A DNA stretch of 9,203 nucleotides, from positions 1,707-10,909 of the forward strand of contig JACQXT010000032.1 in the NCBI GenBank assembly GCA_016208665.1. Direction: 5' to 3'. This document shows, piece by piece, positions 1 through 6,509 of this stretch. This DNA is from Chitinivibrionia bacterium (lineage in GTDB: Bacteria; Krumholzibacteriota; Krumholzibacteriia; WVZY01). Position numbers and translations under genes: made by a program. The stretch's first letter is position 1, and the number at the start of each line of letters is the position of its first letter. Below the pieces are notes generated by a model. That model searched no databases. It had not been told where the DNA came from and saw only the letters and a program-made list of their open reading frames with translations.

Positions 1-409
<409 letters not shown>

Positions 410-412
410 CTA

Positions 413-418
413 CTCCTT
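413..418 (-). promoter_or_regulatory. Shine-Dalgarno site of atpD
   Basis: AAGGAG on the minus strand, nine bases before the atpD ATG. It is a strong site in front of a subunit present in three copies per enzyme, in contrast to the weak site of the preceding gene atpG. Confidence 0.75.
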
Positions 419-453
419 ATCGTTTCGTTGTGTCGATGTGTAAACAGTAACCG

Positions 454-1380
454 TTATTTCAGTGCTTCCGCTCCGCCGACGATCTCGGCAAGCTCTTTCG
501 TAATGATCGCCTGCCGCAGCCGGTTTCTGAGAATGATAAGGTTTTGGAGCATCTCCTCTGCGTTTTTCGTAGCCGACTGCATTGCCGTCATCCGCGCGCC
601 GTATTCGGACGCAAATGAATCCGCCAGGGCCGAAACCACCTTTGTCGTCGCGTAGAACGGGAGCAGCGTCGCGAACAGGGAATCGGTATCGGGTTCGAGA
701 ATGTACAGTTCGTCGCTCTTCTCTCCGGCAACCGGCGGTATGCTCAAGAACTGCTCGAGCGTCACCTTCGAGCTCATCGCGGATTTGAACTGCGTGTACA
801 AGAGGTGAAGCGAATCGACGTCGCCGTTGACGAAGAGTTCCACCAGCTTCGCCGTAATCGTCTTGACTTCATTGAGGTTGAGTTTATCGCCGACGCCCTC
901 GTGCCGGTAGATGATGGGAACCTTCCTGCTCTTGAAAAACTGGAATCCCTTTCTCCCGATTAACAGCAGCTTGCAATCCTTGCCCTCGTTGTCCGCCAGA
1001 AAGTCCTGCGCGGCTTTTATGAGGCGTGTGTTGAACGAACCGCACAGTCCCCGGTCGGAGGTGATGAGCACGAGTCCCGGGGAGTGCGACTCCTTCTGCG
1101 CGAAGAGCTTCTCGCGGTACGTTTCTATCGGAGGAACGCCGTCGAGGAACGAAAGAACCACCGGGGTCCCGTCGGTGTCGGATGCGTCCCGCGCCTCGGC
1201 CACGACGCCGGAGAGGGTGCCCAATATCTTGTCCAGTTCATTGGTATACGGCCGGGCCGCCCGCGCGCGGTTCTGCGCGCGCGTGAATTTCGCCGCCGCC
1301 ACCAGCTGCATGGCGCGGGTGACCTTCTTGATATTTCCGACAACCTTGATTCGCGCCTTCAAATCGAGAAGTGTTGCCAT
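454..1380 (-). CDS. atpG: F1Fo ATP synthase subunit gamma
   Basis: Gamma is the central rotor shaft linking the c-ring to the alpha3beta3 head (one copy). The 308-residue protein starts with the conserved coiled-coil helix (IKKVTRAMQLVAAAKF, 17-32). It has the LITSDRGLCGSFN strand-loop at about 105-117 and ends with the family signature ITKELAEIVGGAEAL at about 293-307. It is roughly 20 residues longer than the usual 285-290. The excess lies between the first helix and the Rossmann-like domain (about 61-100): the SDRGLCG motif sits near 108 instead of near 83 in E. coli. The insert is not at the position of the redox loop of chloroplast gamma. The ATG start at 1378-1380 has only a weak purine stretch (AAAGG, about 12 bases upstream). 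The gene follows atpA after 63 bases that hold a hairpin. Confidence 0.97.
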   Translation of the reverse strand: MATLLDLKARIKVVGNIKKVTRAMQLVAAAKFTRAQNRARAARPYTNELDKILGTLSGVVAEARDASDTDGTPVVLSFLDGVPPIETYREKLFAQKESHSPGLVLITSDRGLCGSFNTRLIKAAQDFLADNEGKDCKLLLIGRKGFQFFKSRKVPIIYRHEGVGDKLNLNEVKTITAKLVELFVNGDVDSLHLLYTQFKSAMSSKVTLEQFLSIPPVAGEKSDELYILEPDTDSLFATLLPFYATTKVVSALADSFASEYGARMTAMQSATKNAEEMLQNLIILRNRLRQAIITKELAEIVGGAEALK

Positions 1381-1407
1381 GGTACGATCTTACCTTTGCA
1401 TGTATGC

Positions 1408-1437
1408 CGGCCGCCGCCGAATGCCGGAAGGCGGCCG
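1408..1437 (-). repeat. Intercistronic hairpin between atpA and atpG
   Basis: Perfect 8-bp inverted repeat: CGGCCGCC (1408-1415) pairs with GGCGGCCG (1430-1437) around a 14-base loop. It lies in the 63-base gap just after the atpA stop and before the weak atpG ribosome site. No T-run follows on the minus strand, so it is not an intrinsic terminator. It may affect mRNA processing or gamma translation, but the role is inferred. Confidence 0.5.
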
Positions 1438-1443
1438 AGAAAC

Positions 1444-2958
1444 TTATTTCGAAACTGCGAACCGCTCCTTGAATTTTGAGGCGGCCTTCATGATCTGCGC
1501 GCTGAGTTCGTCGCTTATCTGGAGCTTTGTGGCCAGCTCGCGGACAATGTCCGGATAATCGCTGTCCATGAATCTGGAAAACTCCTCTTCGAAGCGCTTG
1601 AGCTCGGCGTTCGGGACATCGTCGAGCAGTCCTTTCGTGCCGATAAAAATGACCAACACCTGTTTCTCGATGGCCATGGGGACGTGCTCGTCCTGCTTGA
1701 GGATCTCGACCATTTTCTCGCCGCGCGTGAGCTGGGCGACGGTCGATTTATCGAGGTCGGAGCCGAACCGAGCGAACTCCGCGAGTTCCCGGTATTGCGC
1801 GAGGTCGAGCCTGAGGCTTCCGGCGACCTTCTTCATCATTTTGGTCTGGGCGCTCGAGCCCACGCGGGATACGGAGAGCCCCACGTCGATGGCGGGCCGC
1901 ACGCCGGCGCAGAAAAGATCGTTCAAGAGATAGATCTGCCCGTCGGTGATGGAAATGACGTTGGTCGGGATGTACGCCGTCACGTCGCCCAGCTGGGTTT
2001 CGATGATGGGGAGCGCCGTGAGGGAGCCCCCGCCGAGGTCGTCGTTCAGCTTCGCGGCGCGCTCGAGGAGGCGCGAATGCAGATAGAAAACGTCTCCCGG
2101 ATATGCCTCGCGTCCCGGCGGCCGCCTCAGGAGGAGCGAGAGCTGCCGGTACGATTGAGCGTGCTTGGAAAGGTCGTCGTAGAAGACGACCGGATGCTTC
2201 CCGTTGTTGCGGAAATACTCGCCCATCGAGCATCCGGAATAGGGAGCGATGAACTGCAGGGGCGCCGGATCGCTCGCAGTGGCGCTCACCACGGTCGTAT
2301 AATCCATGGCGCCGTTATCCTTGAGCGTCTTCACCACCTGCGCCACCGTCGATTCCTTCTGGCCGATGGCCACGTAGATGCAGTAGACGTCCGTATTTTT
2401 CTGGTTGATGATCGTGTCGATCGCTATCGCGGTCTTGCCCGTCTGCCGGTCGCCGATGATGAGTTCGCGCTGGCCCCGTCCGATCGGAATCATCGAGTCG
2501 ATCGCCTTGAGCCCGGTGTGGAGGGGCTCCTTCACCGGCTGGCGCTGGACCACGTTCGGCGCGATGGTTTCGACCGGTATGAACTCGTTGCTGACGATGG
2601 GGCCCTGGCCGTCGATGGGATGCCCCAGAGAATCGACGACGCGCCCGCAGAGCGCTTCGCCCACGGGAACCTGCGCGATCTTGCCGGTCCGTTTGACCGA
2701 GTCTCCCTCTTTGATGTTCGTGTCGGGGCCGAAGAGCACAGCTCCTACGTTGTCCTGTTCGAGGTTCAGGACCATGCCCATGATGCCTCCGGGAAACTCG
2801 AGGAGCTCTCCCGCCATGGCGTCTTCCAATCCCCAGATGCGGGCGATCCCGTCGCCGAGCTGGAGAATCGACCCAACCGATTTCGTCTCCAGTTTGGCTT
2901 CCTGTTTTTCCAGCTCCCGCTGGATGATCGAGCTGACTTCTTCCGGTCGAAAAGCCAT
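1444..2958 (-). CDS. atpA: F1Fo ATP synthase subunit alpha
   Basis: Alpha alternates with beta in the F1 head; its nucleotide sites are non-catalytic and it supplies the arginine finger. The 504 residues match the usual family length. The N-terminal helix and beta-barrel come first ([13 protein letters not shown], 32-44). The Walker A loop GDRQTGKT follows at 169-176 with Lys175, then the Walker B strand PVVFYDDL (256-263). The family signature [17 protein letters not shown] is at 355-371, and Arg365 is the expected arginine finger. All key residues are intact. The ATG (2956-2958) has AGGAG (2966-2970) seven bases upstream. A 121-base gap containing a hairpin separates it from atpH upstream. 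Confidence 0.99.
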   Translation of the reverse strand: MAFRPEEVSSIIQRELEKQEAKLETKSVGSILQLGDGIARIWGLEDAMAGELLEFPGGIMGMVLNLEQDNVGAVLFGPDTNIKEGDSVKRTGKIAQVPVGEALCGRVVDSLGHPIDGQGPIVSNEFIPVETIAPNVVQRQPVKEPLHTGLKAIDSMIPIGRGQRELIIGDRQTGKTAIAIDTIINQKNTDVYCIYVAIGQKESTVAQVVKTLKDNGAMDYTTVVSATASDPAPLQFIAPYSGCSMGEYFRNNGKHPVVFYDDLSKHAQSYRQLSLLLRRPPGREAYPGDVFYLHSRLLERAAKLNDDLGGGSLTALPIIETQLGDVTAYIPTNVISITDGQIYLLNDLFCAGVRPAIDVGLSVSRVGSSAQTKMMKKVAGSLRLDLAQYRELAEFARFGSDLDKSTVAQLTRGEKMVEILKQDEHVPMAIEKQVLVIFIGTKGLLDDVPNAELKRFEEEFSRFMDSDYPDIVRELATKLQISDELSAQIMKAASKFKERFAVSK

Positions 2959-2965
2959 GTGTGTT

Positions 2966-2970
2966 CTCCT
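2966..2970 (-). promoter_or_regulatory. Shine-Dalgarno site of atpA
   Basis: AGGAG (within CAGGAGA) seven bases before the atpA ATG. It is a good site for a three-copy subunit. Confidence 0.7.
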
Positions 2971-3053
2971 GTTTTAAATCGAATGCAGTGTTGCAGTCAT
3001 CTGAATGCGAGCGATCGCGAACAAACGTTCATGGTATCGCAACGTATCCGGGA

Positions 3054-3078
3054 CGGGATCGGGCGCCGCCGGATCCCG
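3054..3078 (-). repeat. Intercistronic hairpin after atpH
   Basis: Perfect 7-bp inverted repeat: CGGGATC (3054-3060) pairs with GATCCCG (3072-3078) around an 11-base GC-rich loop. It begins two bases after the atpH stop codon. No T-run follows on the minus strand, so termination is unlikely. The rest of the 121-base atpH-atpA gap shows only the 8-base palindrome GCGATCGC (about 3011-3018) and no open reading frame of note. Confidence 0.5.
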
Positions 3079-3079
3079 G

Positions 3080-3628
3080 TCAATACACCTTCACCTCTCT
3101 CAGTGTGGATCTCATTCTTTCGAGCTTGAAGATGACGCTTCCGTCTATGATGGTATTGTTTAATATGACGATCATTCCGCCGATGATCTCGGGATTCACC
3201 CTGGTTTTCAGCCGGATCGTCTTACGCGTTTCCTGTTCCAGTTTTGTAATCAGTTTTTGTTTCAAGGATTCATCGAGAGGGACGGCGGTGACAACGACGG
3301 CTTTCTGGATGCCGCGGTGCCGTTCGTGAAGCTCGATGTACGCGGCCGCGATCTCTTCCATGAACGCGAAACGTTCCTTCTGGATGAGCAGATGGACAAA
3401 ACGCATGAACATAGGAGAGACGGAACCGCCGAGCGATGAATCCAGCAAGGCCAGCTTCTGTTCCGTCCGCACCTGCGGCGACAGGATATACTGCTTGAAG
3501 CCGGGATTCATCGTGAGCAGTTCGACGAACTGCTTGCAGTTGTCTTCGATCTCGCCGGCTATGTTCTTCCGCATCGCGGTCGAAAAGAGCGCGTCGGCAT
3601 ATCTTTTCGCGATCCCGCTGGGAATCAT
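3080..3628 (-). CDS. atpH: F1Fo ATP synthase subunit delta
   Basis: Delta (OSCP homologue, one copy) caps the F1 head and ties it to the peripheral stalk formed by subunit b. The 182-residue length is typical. The N-terminal helical domain starts with IAKRYADALFSTA (6-18), the standard delta opening. The C-terminal part carries the conserved stretch VNPEIIGGMIVILNNTIIDGS (about 147-167), followed by KLERMRSTLREV. The ATG at 3626-3628 is preceded by GGAGGTG, but this site is the right arm of a small hairpin (see 3632-3644). A larger hairpin stands just upstream. Such folding could hold delta output below that of b. Position between atpF and atpA is the usual one. Identity is secure; the regulatory reading is inference. 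Confidence 0.97.
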   Translation of the reverse strand: MIPSGIAKRYADALFSTAMRKNIAGEIEDNCKQFVELLTMNPGFKQYILSPQVRTEQKLALLDSSLGGSVSPMFMRFVHLLIQKERFAFMEEIAAAYIELHERHRGIQKAVVVTAVPLDESLKQKLITKLEQETRKTIRLKTRVNPEIIGGMIVILNNTIIDGSVIFKLERMRSTLREVKVY

Positions 3629-3631
3629 TCT

Positions 3632-3644
3632 GCACCTCCGGTGC
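3632..3644 (-). promoter_or_regulatory. Hairpin sequestering the atpH ribosome binding site
   Basis: On the minus strand, GCACC pairs perfectly with GGTGC around a GGA loop. The Shine-Dalgarno sequence GGAGGTG (3633-3639) occupies the loop and the 3' arm, six bases (counted from GGAGG) before the atpH ATG. Initiation would need the helix to open, for instance by ribosomes arriving from atpF. Confidence 0.55.
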
Positions 3645-3645
3645 G

Positions 3646-3678
3646 CGCCGGGCGCCGCGCGTTCCGCGCGGTCCGGCG
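3646..3678 (-). repeat. Strong GC hairpin between atpF and atpH
   Basis: A two-part stem. CGCCGG (3646-3651) pairs with CCGGCG (3673-3678). Inside it, CCGCGCG (3655-3661) pairs with CGCGCGG (3665-3671) around a three-base loop. Thirteen G-C pairs are interrupted only by a 3/1 internal loop. The 10-base palindrome CGAGCGCTCG (3677-3686) is adjacent. No T-run follows on the minus strand. It lies between the atpF stop and the occluded atpH ribosome site. Confidence 0.6.
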
Positions 3679-3692
3679 AGCGCTCGTGCGCC

Positions 3693-4178
3693 CTATTTTT
3701 CTATTTTCAGCTCGTCCAGAAAGTCGTTTATCAGCTTCCGGTGCTTATCCTGGTCCAGCAGTTCCTGGATCACCTTTTCGGCGGATACGATGACGGCATC
3801 GACCATGCGGTCCCTGAGGATCGCGTTCGCCTTGTCGAGTTCGAGCGCGATATCCTGCTGCGTCTTCTCCCGCATCATGACGGCGTTCTTGCGGGCATCC
3901 TCCTTGATCTCGGCGGCGAGCTTGTTCGCGTCCCGCGCGGCTTCCTGGATCTTGGCCCGCCGGGTGTCTTCGATGTGCTCCAGCTCGGCGTCGTACTTCG
4001 ACTTCAGCGCGTCCGCTTCGGCCGTCTTCCGGGCGATCTCGTCGAAGGACGAGGCGATCGCGTCGCGCCGCTTCTCTATGAAGCCCAGGATACTGCCCCA
4101 GGCGTACCGTTTGAGAAGAAACAGCGCAAGCAGGAAGCCGATTATCTGGGTGACGATTTGTCCCCATTGAAGTTCCAT
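3693..4178 (-). CDS. atpF: F1Fo ATP synthase subunit b
   Basis: Subunit b (two copies) forms the peripheral stalk that stops the F1 head from turning with the rotor. From the ATG at 4176-4178 the protein is 161 residues. A single N-terminal membrane helix (QIIGFLLALFLL, about 10-22) is followed by a long charged coiled-coil region rich in Ala, Glu, Lys and Arg (about 32-140). The C-terminal region has the EKVIQELLD and INDFLDEL helices. A longer reading of 174 residues from an upstream start adds an atypical 13-residue leader. I prefer the inner ATG because AAGGAG (4185-4190) lies six bases before it and MELQWGQI is a normal b start. There is no second b-type gene, so the stalk is presumably a homodimer. 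Confidence 0.95.
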   Translation of the reverse strand: MELQWGQIVTQIIGFLLALFLLKRYAWGSILGFIEKRRDAIASSFDEIARKTAEADALKSKYDAELEHIEDTRRAKIQEAARDANKLAAEIKEDARKNAVMMREKTQQDIALELDKANAILRDRMVDAVIVSAEKVIQELLDQDKHRKLINDFLDELKIEK

Positions 4179-4184
4179 TCCCTG

Positions 4185-4190
4185 CTCCTT
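4185..4190 (-). promoter_or_regulatory. Shine-Dalgarno site of atpF
   Basis: AAGGAG six bases before the ATG at 4176-4178. It decides the start in favour of the 161-residue form. Confidence 0.75.
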
Positions 4191-4209
4191 GCATGCAGCC
4201 GGAACACCG

Positions 4210-4225
4210 GGCCGCACGCGCGGCC
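4210..4225 (-). repeat. Small hairpin between atpE and atpF
   Basis: GGCCG (4210-4214) pairs with CGGCC (4221-4225) around six bases in the 79-base atpE-atpF gap. A second short one, GTTC/GAAC (4239-4252), lies just after the atpE stop. Both are short enough to arise by chance in GC-rich DNA. Confidence 0.3.
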
Positions 4226-4257
4226 GGGCTCATCCGGCGTTCGTGTGTGAACGGTGA

Positions 4258-4497
4258 CTAGTGAGCGCCGATCTTGCCTTGCAGCACGAACACGGTGACC
4301 AGGGCGTAAATCGTCAAAGCCTCGATGAGCGCGCAGCCGATGATCATTCCGACCTGGATCTTGCCTGCGGCTTCGGGCTGGCGGCCCATTGCTTCCATGG
4401 CCGCAGCGACCGCTCTGCCGAGGCCGAGACCGCTGCCGACGGCCGCAATACCGAGTCCGATGGGGAGCGCCAACGATAACGTCGATTGATAATCCAT
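4258..4497 (-). CDS. atpE: F1Fo ATP synthase subunit c (proton-type rotor ring)
   Basis: Subunit c forms the membrane rotor ring whose central carboxylate carries the coupling ion. The 79 residues form two membrane helices (about 7-30 and 48-73) joined by the conserved polar loop RQPEA (39-43). Glu59 in the second helix is the ion carrier. Compared with the Na+-binding ring of Ilyobacter, the other ligand positions are Leu26 (Gln in Na+ rings), Leu57, Ala60 (Ser) and Leu61 (Thr). The Na+ site is therefore absent, and H+ coupling is inferred. The ATG has the strongest ribosome site of the operon, AAGGAGG (4505-4511), seven bases upstream, as suits the most abundant subunit. It follows atpB by 28 bases. 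Confidence 0.98.
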   Translation of the reverse strand: MDYQSTLSLALPIGLGIAAVGSGLGLGRAVAAAMEAMGRQPEAAGKIQVGMIIGCALIEALTIYALVTVFVLQGKIGAH

Positions 4498-4504
4498 TCC
4501 GAGT

Positions 4505-4511
4505 CCTCCTT
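4505..4511 (-). promoter_or_regulatory. Strong Shine-Dalgarno site of atpE
   Basis: AAGGAGG, seven bases before the ATG. This is the longest match to the anti-Shine-Dalgarno sequence in the operon, ahead of the subunit needed in the highest copy number. Confidence 0.8.
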
Positions 4512-4525
4512 CTACGGTTGTTCGC

Positions 4526-5326
4526 CTAATGCCCCTCTTCGTGTTCGTGAGGCAGCATCAGGGCGAAGTAAATAGTGCTCAAGAGAGTGAATACCAGCGC
4601 TTGAATGAAGCTGGTGAGTATCGCCAGGAAAATAAAGGGTATCTGCAGGGGGATTCCGATCGGGAGATGCAGGAATCCGAGCATGCCGACGCCCAATCCG
4701 ACGAATATGTACAGGAGAACGTCTTCTCCCGTAATGTTTCCGAAGAGTCGCAGCGAGAGGCTCAGCGGTTTTGCGAGCTCCTCCACGACGTGGAGCGGCA
4801 GCATCAGCGGGATGAGAATCACTCCGATGATGTTCCGCGGCTGGCCGCACAGGTGGTCGATGTATCCGATGATCCCGTTCTTCCGTATGCCGGTGAACTG
4901 CACGTAGAGAAATACGCAAATGGCCAGGGAAACGGTTGTGTTGATGCTCGACGTCGGGGACTTCATGAGCGGGACGAGCCCGAGGAGGTTCATCAGCAGG
5001 ATGTACACGAACAGGGTGCCCAGGAACGGGACGAATTCGCGCCCCCGGGGGCCCAGAATGCCGACGATGAATTTCTCGAGCGATTCGACGACCATTTCCA
5101 CCGCGTTCTGAAGCGGCGTCGGAATCATCTGGGGATTTCTGGATGCGATTTTCGCAATCACGATGAGCACGCCGACGGCGATGAGCGAGAAGATCACGTT
5201 TTCCCATGTATGAATGAACTCGCCGAACGAAGTCGCCTCGAAGACTTCATGGAGAACGGTGATGAAGTTCGGCAGTTCGGGGGCTCCGCTGCTTGTGAAT
5301 GAAGAGAAACTGGATGCCAGTGTCAT
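4526..5326 (-). CDS. atpB: F1Fo ATP synthase subunit a
   Basis: Subunit a (one copy) provides the two half-channels through which protons reach the c-ring. The 266-residue protein has several membrane helices, roughly 44-60, 101-120, 130-146, 166-182, 203-223 and 228-256. The essential arginine is Arg193, in [12 protein letters not shown] (190-201). Gln242 in SFIQALVF corresponds to the conserved glutamine of the last helix. The [17 protein letters not shown] stretch (104-120) is also typical. The C-terminus ends in a His/Glu-rich tail (HEHEEGH). I accept the ATG at 5324-5326 because the N-terminus fits the family, although no Shine-Dalgarno sequence is visible. It follows the AtpI-like gene by 42 bases. 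Confidence 0.97.
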   Translation of the reverse strand: MTLASSFSSFTSSGAPELPNFITVLHEVFEATSFGEFIHTWENVIFSLIAVGVLIVIAKIASRNPQMIPTPLQNAVEMVVESLEKFIVGILGPRGREFVPFLGTLFVYILLMNLLGLVPLMKSPTSSINTTVSLAICVFLYVQFTGIRKNGIIGYIDHLCGQPRNIIGVILIPLMLPLHVVEELAKPLSLSLRLFGNITGEDVLLYIFVGLGVGMLGFLHLPIGIPLQIPFIFLAILTSFIQALVFTLLSTIYFALMLPHEHEEGH

Positions 5327-5368
5327 AGTCGTGAATCCGGGTCGGGTTCGGGTTTCTGTATGCCGACA

Positions 5369-5791
5369 TCAGGAATTGTTTTCGAGAAATGCGCCCGCTT
5401 CGTTCCTCGGCGCGACCCCTACGGGTTCGTCGAGCCGCAGCGCCATCCTGCCGAGCGCTTTCATCGTCGTGACGAAGAAAGGCCACAGGAAACCGGCAAG
5501 GAGCCCGGGTATGGGAAACACGCCGCTTCTCATAAGGAGGAAGCCGGCCGCGTAGAGAACCGGGAACTTGACGGCCCCCAGGAGAATGATCTTCGTCAGG
5601 TTTCGTTTCTCCCTGGTCAGGACGTGTTTCATGAGTCCCGCGATAAAATGGAGGTTCGCCAGCGACCATGCGATGCCGGCGAGCCAGGCGCCCCCCCAGC
5701 CAAAGCCGAGATGGAGAGCGACAAACGGCGCCGCCACGAGACCGAGGATGATCGATGTTTTTCGAACTCTATCCAGGAACTCAAGTCCCAT
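5369..5791 (-). CDS. AtpI-like small membrane protein (ATP synthase subunit I family)
   Basis: Not part of the finished enzyme in known systems. AtpI-type proteins encoded at the head of atp operons are thought to help assemble the c-ring. From the ATG at 5789-5791 this is 140 residues with four hydrophobic segments (about 12-28, 32-46, 64-85 and 91-109). It begins with LDRVRKTS and ends in a polar tail. A longer 157-residue reading starts at a TTG within atpZ. I prefer the ATG because it leaves only an 11-base overlap with atpZ. The ribosome site is weak (AAGAAAGA). The family call rests on size, topology and position; sequence similarity in this family is low, so the exact subfamily is uncertain. 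Confidence 0.7.
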   Translation of the reverse strand: MGLEFLDRVRKTSIILGLVAAPFVALHLGFGWGGAWLAGIAWSLANLHFIAGLMKHVLTREKRNLTKIILLGAVKFPVLYAAGFLLMRSGVFPIPGLLAGFLWPFFVTTMKALGRMALRLDEPVGVAPRNEAGAFLENNS

Positions 5792-6038
5792 CGGAATCTT
5801 TCTTCTTATAATCGGCGTCGGCTTTTCGAACGACGTTCGCAACCTGCCGGGCGCCCGCGACGAATCCGATAATCAAAAAAACGATGCTCAGTGCCGGTTC
5901 GGTGTGCAGTTTTCTGTCCAGGAACCGTCCCATGAAAAACCCGATCAACGGAGAAACGGCTAGAAGGAGCGGGATTGTCGTCAGGAGACCCACCTGGCGC
6001 ATCATCCAGTAGCGGTCATCTTCCTTCTTGTTTTTCAA
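5781..6038 (-). CDS. atpZ: AtpZ/AtpI family protein, first gene of the atp operon
   Basis: A small membrane protein of the AtpZ type, encoded first in many atp operons. A role in Mg2+/Ca2+ supply or in assembly has been proposed for relatives. The 85 residues begin with a lysine-rich stretch, followed by two membrane helices (about 14-36 and 48-65). The family pattern is visible: GFFMGRFLDRKLHTEP (33-48) and then IIGFVAGARQVANVV (56-70), with glycine pairs and LD before the second helix. The start is uncertain. The reading begins at TTG (6036-6038) with no ribosome site at normal distance; AAGGAG lies 23 bases upstream. An ATG at codon 12 would give 74 residues. It overlaps the next gene by 11 bases. 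Confidence 0.85.
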   Translation of the reverse strand: MKNKKEDDRYWMMRQVGLLTTIPLLLAVSPLIGFFMGRFLDRKLHTEPALSIVFLIIGFVAGARQVANVVRKADADYKKKDSDGT

Positions 6039-6065
6039 CGGGATATCAGAAGGAACAAATGCTCC

Positions 6066-6080
6066 TTAACCGGAAGGCAT
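6066..6080 (-). other. Possible four-codon leader peptide upstream of atpZ
   Basis: On the minus strand ATG CCT TCC GGT TAA encodes MPSG. It ends inside the TAAGGAG sequence that precedes atpZ. It lies within the predicted 5' leader of the operon mRNA. It has no obvious ribosome site and may be chance. Confidence 0.15.
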
Positions 6081-6114
6081 TCGTTAAAAAAAACACGTAA
6101 TACTATAGAGCGGC

Positions 6115-6143
6115 ACTATACGTGAAGGGAATAACGAAGTCAA
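6115..6143 (-). promoter_or_regulatory. Sigma70-type promoter of the atp operon
   Basis: On the minus strand, -35 TTGACT (6138-6143), a 17-base spacer and -10 TATAGT (6115-6120). Both boxes differ from consensus by one base. A second TATAGT (6102-6107) follows seven bases later, without a matching -35. Transcription would start near 6108, giving a leader of about 70 bases before atpZ. The leader includes a run of eight T. Confidence 0.75.
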
Positions 6144-6146
6144 CCC

Positions 6147-6173
6147 AAAAAAAACATTCGAGCCGCAGTTCGA
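6147..6173 (-). terminator. Candidate minus-strand terminator just upstream of the atp promoter
   Basis: On the minus strand TCGAAC and GCTCGA (6158-6173) form a six-base stem with one A-C mismatch and a four-base loop. Three bases and then eight T (6147-6154) follow. It could end read-through from the rfbD unit before atp transcription starts. The stem is weak, and the T-run may instead act as an upstream promoter element. Confidence 0.35.
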
Positions 6174-6222
6174 CCGGTAAGCGCTTTGCCCGCAGGAAGT
6201 TAAGACAATGCCGCGGCTTGGC

Positions 6223-6262
6223 GCCATGTTGTGGAGGAGCGCCTGGAAGCGAGGCGCATGGC
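6223..6262 (+). repeat. Interrupted hairpin in the atpZ upstream gap
   Basis: GCGCCT (6239-6244) pairs with AGGCGC (6252-6257) around seven bases. The outer arms GCCAT (6223-6227) and ATGGC (6258-6262) add five pairs, with an 11-base bulge on one side only. A further inverted repeat, GGAACC/GGTTCC, spans 6278-6337. These lie in the 471-base stretch 6039-6509, which holds no credible gene. Beyond the structures and promoters listed, I see nothing else in it. Confidence 0.4.
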
Positions 6263-6344
6263 AGGGGGAAAAATGGAGGAACCTTCCGGGCCGAGATTCG
6301 TATGATAAAAACAGGGAGCATTCGGACGCTCGGTTCCCGATAAC

Positions 6345-6413
6345 GTCGGATCGTATGCAGTTCATCCGCGAGTGACATCCCCTCTTGATGCGGATGAGCT
6401 GCTGCGATCCGAT
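6345..6413 (+). repeat. Long intergenic hairpin, about 22 pairs
   Basis: A 13-pair stem (6357-6369 with 6390-6402, one T-G wobble) closes a 20-base loop. After a small 3/2 internal loop, the helix continues with 6345-6353 against 6405-6413 (CGGATCG/CGATCCG plus a T-A and a G-T pair). Both wobbles are G-U in plus-strand RNA but A-C mismatches in minus-strand RNA, so the plus-strand transcript folds better. A short TTTT (6418-6421) follows. It could be a terminator, the end of a small RNA, or a DNA palindrome for protein binding. I recognise no known RNA family. Confidence 0.6.
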
Positions 6414-6442
6414 CGTGTTTTAAGCAGGTTGAATATCGGACA

Positions 6443-6472
6443 TTGAATAAAAGCGGTTACTGAGTGTATTTC
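6443..6472 (+). promoter_or_regulatory. Weak promoter candidate for the small membrane protein
   Basis: TTGAAT (6443-6448), an 18-base spacer and TATTTC (6467-6472), 38 bases before the gene. A GGGC/GCCC hairpin (6483-6495) lies between it and the ribosome site. The boxes match consensus only moderately. Confidence 0.25.
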
Positions 6473-6509
6473 CCGGCATCACGGGCGCTCAGCCCGAAAG
6501 GGGGTGGCG

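Noticed and set aside
3011..3018. GCGATCGC palindrome as a possible HIP1-type repeat
   Set aside because: A single copy was seen in the window, so there is no evidence for a repeat family.
1684..3129. 481-codon open frame on the plus strand opposite atpA
   Set aside because: It is a shadow of atpA, with compositionally odd sequence rich in Arg, Asp, His and Gly and no domain. The minus-strand alpha subunit is certain.
4179..4217. Longer atpF starting at 4217 (174 residues)
   Set aside because: The extra 13 residues do not look like a b subunit, and the inner ATG has AAGGAG at six bases.
5792..5842. Longer AtpI-like protein starting at a TTG within atpZ (157 residues)
   Set aside because: It would overlap atpZ by 62 bases, with no better ribosome site than the ATG at 5789-5791.
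6281..6300. CCTTCCGGGCC stretch resembling parts of SRP RNA (reverse strand) or RNase P RNA (AGGAA...CCGGGC)
   Set aside because: Only about ten bases match and the order and surrounding conserved segments of both RNAs are missing.
6122..6343. 73-codon plus-strand frame in the gap upstream of atpZ, and two minus-strand frames at 6084-6378
   Set aside because: Basic, low-complexity sequence with no ribosome site or recognisable motif. The inverted repeats better explain the region.
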